Under the pieces are notes generated by a model. That model searched no databases, was not told where the DNA came from, and saw nothing but the letters and a program-made list of their open reading frames with translations. The position numbers and the translations under genes are program-made. DNA of 13,748 nucleotides from Actinomycetota bacterium (GTDB lineage Bacteria > Actinomycetota > Acidimicrobiia > Acidimicrobiales > JAHWLA01): positions 1 to 13,748 of the forward strand of contig JAHWLA010000043.1 of NCBI GenBank assembly GCA_019347595.1. The letters run 5' to 3'. Positions 6,752 through 13,257 of the stretch are shown here, in pieces; position 1 is the stretch's first letter; every line of letters begins with the position of its first letter.

Positions 6752-7153
6752 TCAGTGGGCCGCGGGTGTCAGGACCATGGGCTCGTCCCCGACGGGCTCC
6801 CCCCGGGCGATGCTCACGGCGAGTTGCCCGTTGCCGAAGCTGGCCTTGGCGTCGCCGCCGTACCCCGCGGGCACGTCGACGGTGCGCTCGAAGGGGCCGT
6901 AGTGCCACTCGTGGACGAGGTAGTCCTTGGGTGCGGGCGACCGCATGGACGCGGTGATCGTCACCTTGCCCGGCTCGACGGTCACCGCCACGTCGTCGGG
7001 CATGACGCCCGGGAGGGGCGCCACCACGACCACCGCATTCTCCGACTCGTACACGTTCACCGGCACCCGCAGCGTCTCGCCGCCGCCCTCGCCGGCGTGG
7101 CCCTCACGGCGAGCCTGCCGTTCATCGAGCCGGTCCGACATCGTCTTCGACAT
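6752..7153 (-). CDS. Small heat shock protein, Hsp20/alpha-crystallin family
   Basis: A 133-residue ATP-independent holdase chaperone that should bind unfolding proteins in the cytoplasm. The alpha-crystallin domain covers about 30-117: VPVNVYESENAVVVVAPLPG (30-49), then VAVTVEPGKVTITA, the YGPFERTVDVP strand (85-95) and FGNGQLAVSIA (106-116), the family's GxL-type end strand. The N-terminal arm is short and charged (1-29). The C-terminal tail (118-133) is short and lacks a clear I-x-I/V motif, so large oligomers may form weakly. The start at 7153 is fixed by GGAGGT (7166-7161) seven bases upstream, while in-frame extension to 7219 adds nothing typical. No CIRCE or HAIR element is visible upstream. 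It diverges from the penicillin-binding protein gene and precedes a 55-residue protein. Confidence 0.9.
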   Translation of the reverse strand: MSKTMSDRLDERQARREGHAGEGGGETLRVPVNVYESENAVVVVAPLPGVMPDDVAVTVEPGKVTITASMRSPAPKDYLVHEWHYGPFERTVDVPAGYGGDAKASFGNGQLAVSIARGEPVGDEPMVLTPAAH

Positions 7154-7209
7154 CCTTGCCACCTCCGTCGCGATCGACTGCGACCTACCCGTGCCGGCCC
7201 TTGGCGCAA

Positions 7210-7227
7210 CCCGCCCCATCGGGCGGG
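7210..7227. promoter_or_regulatory. Palindrome between divergent Hsp20 and penicillin-binding protein genes
   Basis: CCCGCCC (7210-7216) and GGGCGGG (7221-7227) are exact complements around CATC. The palindrome lies in the 106-bp divergent promoter region, about 57 bases before Hsp20 and 33 before the penicillin-binding protein start. It could be a regulator site for either gene. G/C-only arms of this length can also arise by chance in such DNA. Confidence 0.25.
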
Positions 7228-7245
7228 ATTGTCACACCTACCCGT

Positions 7246-7251
7246 TATCGT
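7246..7251 (+). promoter_or_regulatory. Candidate -10 element of the penicillin-binding protein gene
   Basis: TATCGT lies eight bases before the GTG at 7260. TTGTCA occurs at 7229-7234 but is too close to be a -35 for it. The position suggests a leaderless or near-leaderless transcript. Confidence 0.25.
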
Positions 7252-7259
7252 GAGGGACG

Positions 7260-9404
7260 GTGCGTCCCCTTTTCCGCTTTCTGGTCGTGTGCACGGTCGC
7301 CGGCGCGGGTCTCGCGCTCGGCTTCCTGCTGCTCGTCCCGGAGATCCGGGGGATCGCCACGGCAGGTACGGCGGGCCGGGGCGAGGACCTGCTGCAACTC
7401 TCGGAGCTCTCGGAGCGGTCACGGGTCTACGACGCCGACGGCAACGTCATGACGGTGCTCCACGCCGAGGAGAACCGCTCTCCGGTCGAGCTCGACCGCG
7501 TGCCCGACCACGTCGTCAACGCCATCCTCGACGTGGAGGACGACCGCTTCTGGCAGCACGGCGGTGTCGACCTGCGCTCCACCATGCGGGCGCTCGTCAC
7601 CAACGTGCAGGCGGGGGAGCTGCTCCAAGGCGGGTCGACGATCACCCAGCAGTTGGTGAAGAACGCCCTGCTCACCCCGGAGAAGAGCGTCGACCGCAAG
7701 GTGCGGGAGGCCGTCCTGGCTGTGCGCCTGGAGGACACGCTCACCAAGAAGGAGATTCTCGAGCGGTACCTCAACACGGTCTACTTCGGCAACGGCGCCT
7801 ACGGGGTACAGGCAGCGGCCGAGAAGTACTTCGCCAAGAGCGTGGAGGAGCTCGACGTGGTCGACGCCGCCCTCCTGGCGGGCGTCATCCGCAACCCGGT
7901 CGGCTACGACCCCATCCGCTTCCCGGAGCTGGCCCGGGCTCGGCGAGACCTCGCCCTCGACCGCATGGTGGCCAACCGGCACCTCACCCGGGCGGAGGCG
8001 CTCGAACTGCGCGACATGCCCTTGCCCCGGAAGCTCACCACGCCGCCGCCTCCGCCCAACGACTACTTCGTGGAGGAGGTCAAACAGCGCCTGCTCGACG
8101 ACCCGCGGCTGGGCGACACGCCCCAGGAGCGGTACAACGCGGTGTTCAAGGGCGGCCTGCAGATCCACACCACCTTCGACCCGCGGATGCAGCGTGCCGC
8201 CCAGGAGGCGGTGCGCAAACGGCTGCCCAACACCAACGGGCGTTTCGCCGCCGCCTTGGCCTCGGTGGAGCCGTCCACCGGTGCCGTGCGGGCGATCGTG
8301 GCGGGCGACGACTTCAACAGCGAGAAGTACAACCTCGCCACCCAGGGACGCCGCCAGCCCGGCTCGTCGTTCAAGATCATCGTGCTCCTCGCCGCCCTCG
8401 ACGCCGGCTACGGCCCCAACGACAGCATCAACGGCACCTCGCCGTGCACCGTGAAGGTGCCCGGGTTCGCGCCGTACACACCGGGCAACTACGAGGGGTC
8501 CCCCGGCGCGGTGATGTCGCTCACCGAAGCCACTGCGAAGTCCGTCAACTGTGCCTACGTGCGGCTCGGTGCCCACATCGGCCTCGACAAAGTGGTCGAC
8601 ATGGGGGTGAAAATGGGCATCCCCAGAGCGCGCCTCGAGGCCCTCCCGTCGATCTCGCTGGGCTCCAAGGAGGTCACGCCGCTGGAGATGGCGTCGGCCT
8701 TCGCCACCATCGCCAACGACGGCGTGTACCACGCGCCCCGCTTCGTAGAGCGGGTGCTCGACCGCAAGGGCAAGGTGCTCTTCACCGGCCCCGACCGGGG
8801 CGTGCGGGCGTTCTCGCCGAACGTCGCCCGGCTGGCCACCCGGTCCATGCGAACGGTCGTGGAGCGGGGGACCGGCACCCGGGCTCGCCTCCCGGGACGG
8901 CAGGCGGCGGGCAAGACCGGTACCTCCCAGAACCACGAGAACGCGTGGTTCGTCGGCTTCACCCCGCAACTGTCGACGGCGGTGTGGATGGGTGCTCCCG
9001 AGGGGAACGTGCCAATGACCCGCGTGCCGGTGTGCGGCCGGGTCACCGGCGGCTGCATCCCGGCCATGATCTGGAACGCCTACATGTCGGTGGCCCTCGA
9101 GGGGATGCCCGCGCTCTCGTTCGAGGCCCCGCGGTCAGTGCCGAAGGGCAAGGCCATCCGCGACAAGTTCTCGGTCAAGCGGGCGACCACCACCACGCAC
9201 GTCTTCGACACGGCACCCCCGGTGGAGGAGCTGCCCCCCGAGCCGCCGCCCTCACCGCCCCCGTCGACCACGCCGCCGACGACCACCAAGCCGCCTCCGC
9301 CCACCACCACCACGACGAAGCCGCCGCCGCCCACCACCACGACGACCAAGCCGCCACCGCCGACTACGACGACGACGGCGCCGTCGTCCGAGGGGAACGA
9401 CTGA
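7260..9404 (+). CDS. Class A penicillin-binding protein (bifunctional peptidoglycan synthase)
   Basis: A 714-residue enzyme that polymerises lipid II and cross-links peptidoglycan outside the membrane. One N-terminal membrane anchor lies at about 5-27. The glycosyltransferase family 51 domain follows: EDDRFWQHGGVD (93-104) with catalytic Glu93, GGSTITQQLVKN (124-135), RKVREA and FGNGAYGV (176-183). The transpeptidase domain has SSFK (369-372, nucleophile Ser369), SVN (428-430) and KTGTS (552-556), so both activities look intact. After about residue 640 the chain turns into a Pro/Thr-rich tail with three KPPPPTTTTT repeats, probably spanning the wall. No PASTA domain is seen. GTG 7260 gives the short cytoplasmic start MRPLFRF and follows a -10-like TATCGT. 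The gene opens a tight run with the zinc-ribbon gene, whose start lies two bases after its stop. Confidence 0.95.
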   Translation: MRPLFRFLVVCTVAGAGLALGFLLLVPEIRGIATAGTAGRGEDLLQLSELSERSRVYDADGNVMTVLHAEENRSPVELDRVPDHVVNAILDVEDDRFWQHGGVDLRSTMRALVTNVQAGELLQGGSTITQQLVKNALLTPEKSVDRKVREAVLAVRLEDTLTKKEILERYLNTVYFGNGAYGVQAAAEKYFAKSVEELDVVDAALLAGVIRNPVGYDPIRFPELARARRDLALDRMVANRHLTRAEALELRDMPLPRKLTTPPPPPNDYFVEEVKQRLLDDPRLGDTPQERYNAVFKGGLQIHTTFDPRMQRAAQEAVRKRLPNTNGRFAAALASVEPSTGAVRAIVAGDDFNSEKYNLATQGRRQPGSSFKIIVLLAALDAGYGPNDSINGTSPCTVKVPGFAPYTPGNYEGSPGAVMSLTEATAKSVNCAYVRLGAHIGLDKVVDMGVKMGIPRARLEALPSISLGSKEVTPLEMASAFATIANDGVYHAPRFVERVLDRKGKVLFTGPDRGVRAFSPNVARLATRSMRTVVERGTGTRARLPGRQAAGKTGTSQNHENAWFVGFTPQLSTAVWMGAPEGNVPMTRVPVCGRVTGGCIPAMIWNAYMSVALEGMPALSFEAPRSVPKGKAIRDKFSVKRATTTTHVFDTAPPVEELPPEPPPSPPPSTTPPTTTKPPPPTTTTTKPPPPTTTTTKPPPPTTTTTAPSSEGND
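9288..9377 (+). repeat. Three tandem 30-bp units coding KPPPPTTTTT
   Basis: Three consecutive ten-codon units encode Lys-Pro4-Thr5 near the end of the penicillin-binding protein. The units vary at synonymous positions, so the protein pattern is kept while the DNA has drifted. Copy number could vary between strains by slippage. Confidence 0.85.
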
Positions 9405-9406
9405 GT

Positions 9407-10120
9407 ATGGGCGACCTCGACACGTTGCTCGTCGTGCAGCAGCACGACACGGCCATCGACCAACTCGAGCACCGACGCGCCCACCTGCCGGAGCGGGCGG
9501 AGCTGTCCGACGTGGAGGAGCGCATCGCGGGCGTGGAGCGTCGCCTCGCCGATGTCGGTGCCCGGCGGGAAGCCATCGCCGAGCGCCAAGGCAGGCACGA
9601 GCACGAGATCGCGGCGGTGGAGGCCCGCATCGGCGACATCGAGAAGCGCATGTACTCGGGCACGGTGAGCGCATCCCGCGAGTTGCAGGCGATGGCCGCC
9701 GAGGTGGAGGCGCTGAAGAGTCGACAGTCGTCGCTGGAGGACCAGGTACTGGCCGCCATGGAGGAGGCCGAGCCGGTCGACGACGAGCGGGCGGCGCTCA
9801 CGGGGGAGCGCTCCGGTCACGACGCCGACGCGGAACGGCTGCGTGCCGTGATCGCCGAGGCCGAGGTCGCCATCGACGCCGAGTTGGAGGTCGAGCGGGC
9901 AGCCCGTGCCGAGGCGGCGGCGGCGGTGCCCCAGGACCTGCTCGCCACCTACGAGCGCCTGCGGGCCAAGCTCGGCGGGGTGGGGGCGGCCCGGCTGGTC
10001 GGCTCGTCGTGCGGCGGGTGCCATCTCATGCTGCCTGCCACCGAGCTCGACCGCATCAAGAAGGCGTCGGCCGACGCCCTGGTCTTCTGCGACCAGTGCG
10101 GCCGCATCCTCGTCCACTAG
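9407..10120 (+). CDS. Coiled-coil protein with C-terminal C4 zinc ribbon
   Basis: A 237-residue cytoplasmic protein. About 1-175 is heptad-rich, charged helix suited to a long antiparallel coiled coil (for example AELSDVEERIAGVERRLADV, 31-50). The C-terminus carries a zinc ribbon with Cys202/Cys205 (SCGGCHLML) and Cys228/Cys231 (FCDQCGRI). This is the architecture of the conserved actinobacterial family that includes mycobacterial Rv2229c; a nucleic-acid-related role is often assumed but not shown here. ATG 9407 was chosen because the upstream part of the frame lies antisense or out of phase across other genes, and GAGGGG lies about 10 bases upstream. It starts two bases after the penicillin-binding protein stop, suggesting co-transcription. 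A histidine phosphatase lies two genes downstream. Confidence 0.9.
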   Translation: MGDLDTLLVVQQHDTAIDQLEHRRAHLPERAELSDVEERIAGVERRLADVGARREAIAERQGRHEHEIAAVEARIGDIEKRMYSGTVSASRELQAMAAEVEALKSRQSSLEDQVLAAMEEAEPVDDERAALTGERSGHDADAERLRAVIAEAEVAIDAELEVERAARAEAAAAVPQDLLATYERLRAKLGGVGAARLVGSSCGGCHLMLPATELDRIKKASADALVFCDQCGRILVH

Positions 10121-10141
10121 CGCGACTGTCTCGGAGCGGCT

Positions 10142-10630
10142 GTGTTCCTCTGGTTCGCGGGGCTGGCGTTCGTGCTGGTGTGGCACGTCTTCCGTGACAC
10201 CGCCATCGATTACCGCTTGGTCATGGCGGGAGCGGTGGCGCCCGACGTCGTCGACGGGCTGCTGGGCGGCGCCCGCGTGCTGCATACGCTGAGCTTCGGC
10301 GTGGTGCTGCTGCTCGGCGTGATGCTCGCCACGCGGGGGCGGCGGGTGCTGCGCCGGCAACTCCTCGCCGTGCCCATTGGGGTGCTGCTCCACCTCGTGC
10401 TCGACAGCATGTGGGCCCGCACCGAGGTGTTCTGGTGGCCGTTCTTCGGGTGGTCGTTCGCGGGCGCCGGGTTGCCCAGTGCCGAGCGCAGCGTCGGGCT
10501 GGTGGTGGTGCAGGAGGCGGCGGGCGCCGTGGCGCTGTGGTGGTCGGTGGGGCGCTGGCGGCTGACAGAGCCCGAGCGGCGGCGCATGTTCCTGCGCACC
10601 GGGCGCCTGAGCCGCGACCTCGTCGCGTAG
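10142..10630 (+). CDS. Small membrane protein, metal-dependent hydrolase-like (YdjM/DUF457-type)
   Basis: A 162-residue integral membrane protein. Hydrophobic segments lie at about 1-16, 48-64, 74-90 and 116-136. Conserved-looking polar residues sit between or at the ends of these helices: APDVVDG (33-39, Asp35 and Asp38), LHTLSF (47-52, His48) and LLHLVLDSMW (82-91, His84 and Asp88). The Asp/His set resembles predicted membrane-bound metal-dependent hydrolases of the YdjM/DUF457 kind, but the assignment is from motif pattern only. The C-terminus (138-162) is basic and cytoplasmic. GTG 10142 has GGAG about six bases upstream and lies 21 bases after the zinc-ribbon stop. The phosphatase GTG follows its stop by 11 bases, so it is probably mid-operon. 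Substrate unknown. Confidence 0.7.
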   Translation: MFLWFAGLAFVLVWHVFRDTAIDYRLVMAGAVAPDVVDGLLGGARVLHTLSFGVVLLLGVMLATRGRRVLRRQLLAVPIGVLLHLVLDSMWARTEVFWWPFFGWSFAGAGLPSAERSVGLVVVQEAAGAVALWWSVGRWRLTEPERRRMFLRTGRLSRDLVA

Positions 10631-10641
10631 GGTCGGCCCTC

Positions 10642-11217
10642 GTGTTGATCCTCGTGCGCCACGGCCAGACGCAGGCCAACGCCGACGCCCGGGTGCTGGG
10701 GCGGGCCGACCCGCCGCTGACCGAGCTGGGTCGGCGCCAGGCGACGGCCATGGCCGCGGCCGTGGGGTCGGTCGACCGGGTAGTGGCCAGCCCGCTGCTT
10801 CGGGCGGCGGAGACGGCCGCGTGCTTCGGCGTACCGGTGGAGGTGGACGAGCGCTGGATCGAGCTCGACTTCGGCGAGTACGACGAGCGGCTGCTGACCG
10901 ACGTGCCCGCCGAGGTGTGGCAGCGCTGGCGGGGCGACACCGACTACGCGCCGCCAGGCGGCGAGTCGCTGGTGTCCGTGGGGGCGCGGGTGCGGGCGGC
11001 ATGCGAGGCGCTGGCCGAGGATGCCCGCGAGCGCAACGTGGTGGTGGTGAGCCACGTCTCGCCCATCAAGGCGGCGGTGACGTGGGCGCTCGGGACCGGT
11101 GACGACGTGATCTGGCGGCTGTTCCTCGACCTGGCATCGGTATCGAAGGTGCAGATTGGCCCCCACGGCCCAATCCTCCGCACCTACAACGACACAACCC
11201 ACCTTTCGAGTACATAG
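10642..11217 (+). CDS. Histidine phosphatase / phosphoglycerate mutase-like protein
   Basis: A 191-residue branch-1 histidine phosphatase. LILVRHGQTQAN (2-13) carries the phospho-accepting His7. Arg54 lies in VASPLLRAAETA (48-59), Glu74 in WIELDFGEYDE (72-82) and the second catalytic His138 in VVVVSHVSPIK (133-143). All catalytic residues are present, so it should hydrolyse a small phosphoester such as a sugar phosphate or alpha-ribazole phosphate; the sequence does not decide which. GTG 10642 is used, with TTG 10645 as alternative. Only a weak AGGG precedes it, 11 bases after the previous stop. In mycobacteria a CobC-like phosphatase domain (Rv2228c) neighbours the Rv2229c zinc-ribbon gene, so this pairing looks old. 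The stop codon lies inside the arm of the convergent hairpin. Confidence 0.88.
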   Translation: MLILVRHGQTQANADARVLGRADPPLTELGRRQATAMAAAVGSVDRVVASPLLRAAETAACFGVPVEVDERWIELDFGEYDERLLTDVPAEVWQRWRGDTDYAPPGGESLVSVGARVRAACEALAEDARERNVVVVSHVSPIKAAVTWALGTGDDVIWRLFLDLASVSKVQIGPHGPILRTYNDTTHLSST

Positions 11218-11245
11218 GTCACCTCTCAGGTGAGCTATGTACTCG
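11207..11245. terminator. 18-bp-arm hairpin between convergent genes, bidirectional terminator candidate
   Basis: CGAGTACATAGGTCACCT (11207-11224) pairs with AGGTGAGCTATGTACTCG (11228-11245) with one G-G mismatch and the 3-nt loop CTC. It covers the phosphatase TAG (11215-11217) and ends five bases before the glutathione peroxidase stop on the other strand. No T-run flanks it. Strength, symmetry and position support a two-way terminator, and its composition is less GC-rich than its surroundings. Confidence 0.65.
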
Positions 11246-11250
11246 GGACG

Positions 11251-11739
11251 TCAGGAGGGGAGGGTGGCCTCGATGGTGGCGACCAGCTCGGGGGCGTCGG
11301 GCGGGACCAGCGGGCGGAAGCGGGCGACCACCTCGCCCTCGGCCGAGAGCAGGAACTTCTCGAAGTTCCACGTGATGTCGCCGTCCTTGCCCTCGGGGTC
11401 GGGAGTCTTGGTCAACTCGTCGTAGAGCGGGTGGCGGTTCTCCCCGTTGACGTCGATCTTCTCGTAGAGCGGGAAGCTGACGCCGTAGTTCGTCGAGCAG
11501 AACGTCTCGATCTCCTCGGCCGAGCCCGGCTCCTGGCCGCCGAACTGGTTGCACGGGAAGCCGAGGACGCTGAAGCCCCGCTCGCCGTAGGCCTTCTGGA
11601 GCTGCTCCAACCCGGTGTACTGGGGCGTCAGGCCGCACTGGGACGCCACGTTCACCAGGAGCAACGCCTTGCCCTTGTGCTCGGCCAGCGTGGTCGGTTC
11701 GCCGTGCAGCGTCTTCAGCGGGATGTCGTAGAGGGACAT
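11251..11739 (-). CDS. Glutathione peroxidase family thiol peroxidase
   Basis: A 162-residue thioredoxin-fold peroxidase that reduces hydroperoxides; bacterial members generally use thioredoxin rather than glutathione. The peroxidatic Cys35 is in VNVASQCGLTPQY (29-41), encoded by TGC and not a selenocysteine codon. The rest of the tetrad is visible as Gln70 in FPCNQFGGQEPG (61-72) and Trp124/Asn125 in ITWNFEKFL (122-130). Cys81 (ETFCSTNYGV) is a likely resolving cysteine. There is no signal peptide, so it acts in the cytoplasm. The ATG at 11739 gives the standard start MSLYDIPLKTLHGE; no strong ribosome site precedes it. It lies 86 bases downstream of the anti-sigma-like gene on the same strand and could be read from it. 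Its 3' end meets the bidirectional hairpin. Confidence 0.93.
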   Translation of the reverse strand: MSLYDIPLKTLHGEPTTLAEHKGKALLLVNVASQCGLTPQYTGLEQLQKAYGERGFSVLGFPCNQFGGQEPGSAEEIETFCSTNYGVSFPLYEKIDVNGENRHPLYDELTKTPDPEGKDGDITWNFEKFLLSAEGEVVARFRPLVPPDAPELVATIEATLPS

Positions 11740-11825
11740 GCCAGCGAGTCTGCCACGGCGCCCGCCACGCTGCGGACGCCGGGACAGACTCGAGGCGTGT
11801 ACTGCCGGAGGTGAACCGGTGACGG

Positions 11826-12560
11826 CTAGGAGCGGCCCTTCTTGCCCTTGCCGTGGTTGGCCTTGGCCTTGCCCTTCTGGGCCTTGCCGTTGCCCTTGCC
11901 CTTGCCCTTGCCCTCGACAGCCGTGTCGGCGTCGGCGTCGGCGTCGGCCGTGCTGAGCTCGGTGCCCGTGTCCTGCCCGTCGCCACCGACGGCGGTGCGG
12001 GCGGCAGTGGCGCACTCGGGCTCGGTGCCGGTGCGGGCGAAGTGGGACACGTACTTGCCGTGATTGCCGCAGGCCTCGTCGAAGGCGTGGTTGTGGGCGG
12101 CCTCGCTGACCGATGTGGGCACGGGCACCAGCGCCAGGTCGATGTCCTCGGCCACCTTGGCGCCCGCGTCGCCGTCGCCGTCGCCCTCGGTGAGGGTCGT
12201 GGGGGTGGTGTCGCCGTCGTCGGCCAGGGTGGTCGCCGTCGTGTCGTCGAGCACGACCTGCTCGGTGTCGTCGTGCGACGACGCCAGTGACAGCGGTGCG
12301 GGCAGCGCCCCCGCGGCACCGAGGCCGGTGTACGCCAGGGTGGCGCCGAGCAGCCCTGCGGCCACCTTGCCGGGAACTGCCTTGAACACGTCGCTGAACA
12401 TCCGTCGTCTCCTCGAGGTCGTCGTGGTGTGGGTCGCCTCGACGTCCAGGCCGGTGGCGAACAGGGCGCGCAACTCCTCGCCCGGCGCCGGGGGCGTCGA
12501 TGCCCCGTAGGCATCGCGCACCGACGCCATGAAGCTCGTCAGTCGGGGGTCGTCGTGCAT
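11826..12560 (-). CDS. Anti-sigma-like membrane protein with lysine-rich tail
   Basis: A 244-residue protein whose ATG (12560-12558) overlaps the sigma-factor stop in a TGATG arrangement, implying coupled translation. Residues 1-53 are a cytoplasmic-type segment (MHDDPRLTSFMASVRDAYGA onward) ending in RRRR. Residues 63-92 are hydrophobic and could form one membrane span. Beyond it come a Thr/Asp-rich stretch (93-140), a small His/Cys-rich module around HNHAFDEACGNHGKYVSHFA (156-175, with Cys164 and Cys183), a repeated Ala-Asp run (205-212) and a Gly/Lys-rich basic tail (217-244). Position after an ECF sigma gene and the single span suggest a sigma regulator, but there is no canonical zinc-binding anti-sigma HxxxCxxC motif. 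The outer domain may sense or bind something, possibly a metal or cell-wall polymer. That part is inference; I do not recognise a named family. Confidence 0.7.
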   Translation of the reverse strand: MHDDPRLTSFMASVRDAYGASTPPAPGEELRALFATGLDVEATHTTTTSRRRRMFSDVFKAVPGKVAAGLLGATLAYTGLGAAGALPAPLSLASSHDDTEQVVLDDTTATTLADDGDTTPTTLTEGDGDGDAGAKVAEDIDLALVPVPTSVSEAAHNHAFDEACGNHGKYVSHFARTGTEPECATAARTAVGGDGQDTGTELSTADADADADTAVEGKGKGKGNGKAQKGKAKANHGKGKKGRS

Positions 12561-13195
12561 CACAACCTCGTGAACGTCGTCGGGTCGGGCGGGGATACGG
12601 GCGGCGGGGAGATTTCCTGCATGCCGTCCAGGTCGATGGCGACGGCGACCTCGTCCAAGCGACGACGCAGGGCGTCGAGCCCACGCCGCTGGAGGGCCTT
12701 GACCGCCGTCACCGACCGCCGCGTCGCCTGCGCCGTCTCCTCCAGCGACAGGTCGACCAGGAAGCGCAGCAGGAGCACGTCGCGCTGGTCGGGTGCCAGT
12801 AGGTCGAGCAGGCGCCGGAGCCGGGTGTCGGTCAGCCGCGCCAGTGCGTCGTCGGCGGCATCGGCGGCCGTGCCCGCGTCGGGGACGAGGTCGACGAGCA
12901 CCTCGGTGGGCCGCCGCCCGGCGTACCGACGTTCGTCGAGCAGCAGGTTGTGGGCGATGACGAACACCCACGAGCGGAACCGGCCTGCGTCGCCGTCGAA
13001 GTCGCCGATGCGCCGGAACACGCGCAGGAAGACGTCGCTCACAGCGCCGTCGGGGTCGCGAGCGCCCTGGGCGCGCAGGTACCCGTGCACGGCGGGTGCC
13101 AGCGTGGTGTAGAGGCGCTCGAACGCCCACCCCGCGCCCGCACGGGCCGCATCGAGTACGTCGGGGTGCAACTCGGTCCCCATCGGAGTGCCCAT
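12560..13195 (-). CDS. ECF-type RNA polymerase sigma factor (sigma-70 family)
   Basis: About 211 residues. Region 2 covers roughly 25-92: FERLYTTLAPAVHGYLRAQG, AVSDVFLRVFRRIGDFD (51-67) and FRSWVFVIAHNLLLDERR (73-90), the -10 recognition and core-binding helices. Region 4 covers about 128-182: LLDLLAPDQRDVLLLRFLVD, then the helix-turn-helix LSLEETAQATRRSVTAVKAL (149-168) that should read -35 elements. A 30-residue Pro-rich tail (182-211) is longer than in minimal ECF factors. The start may be ATG 13195 or ATG 13183; neither has a good ribosome site, and an upstream extension to 13270 would cross the promoter region. Its stop overlaps the next gene's start, so the two are almost certainly one operon. 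Activity is probably controlled by that partner protein. Confidence 0.9.
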   Translation of the reverse strand: MGTPMGTELHPDVLDAARAGAGWAFERLYTTLAPAVHGYLRAQGARDPDGAVSDVFLRVFRRIGDFDGDAGRFRSWVFVIAHNLLLDERRYAGRRPTEVLVDLVPDAGTAADAADDALARLTDTRLRRLLDLLAPDQRDVLLLRFLVDLSLEETAQATRRSVTAVKALQRRGLDALRRRLDEVAVAIDLDGMQEISPPPVSPPDPTTFTRL

Positions 13196-13223
13196 CGGCG
13201 CGCGCGCAGCGTGGCCTTGAGCG

Positions 13224-13250
13224 GTTATCGGCCCGGTGCGCCGGTTACAA
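13224..13250. promoter_or_regulatory. Overlapping divergent promoter candidates, sigma gene and 13258 gene
   Basis: Read on the minus strand, TTGTAA (13250-13245) and GATAAC (13229-13224) are spaced 15 bases and point at the sigma gene. On the plus strand TTACAA (13245-13250) lies seven bases before the GTG at 13258 as a -10 candidate. The two would share the same hexamer, so firing of one could block the other. Spacing is slightly short and the match imperfect. Confidence 0.35.
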
Positions 13251-13257
13251 GGCAGGC

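Noticed and set aside
7154..7259. CIRCE or HAIR heat-shock operators before Hsp20.
   Set aside because: Neither TTAGCACTC-N9-GAGTGCTAA nor a CTTGAGT/ACTCAAG pair is present.
6248..9406. Very long open frame continuing upstream of the zinc-ribbon protein.
   Set aside because: It crosses the TetR, Hsp20 and penicillin-binding protein genes in wrong phase or strand; only the part from 9407 has recognisable features.
9080..11002. 640-codon minus-strand frame with Val/Gly repeats.
   Set aside because: The repeats are the reverse complement of the Thr/Pro tail codons, and the rest is antisense to well-supported genes.
11633..11640. Possible selenocysteine at the peroxidase active site.
   Set aside because: The codon is TGC, an ordinary cysteine, with no in-frame TGA.
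11829..11960. Tandem repeats suggesting a CRISPR or VNTR.
   Set aside because: They are short codon repeats for the Gly/Lys tail and an Ala-Asp run within a continuous reading frame, without spacers.
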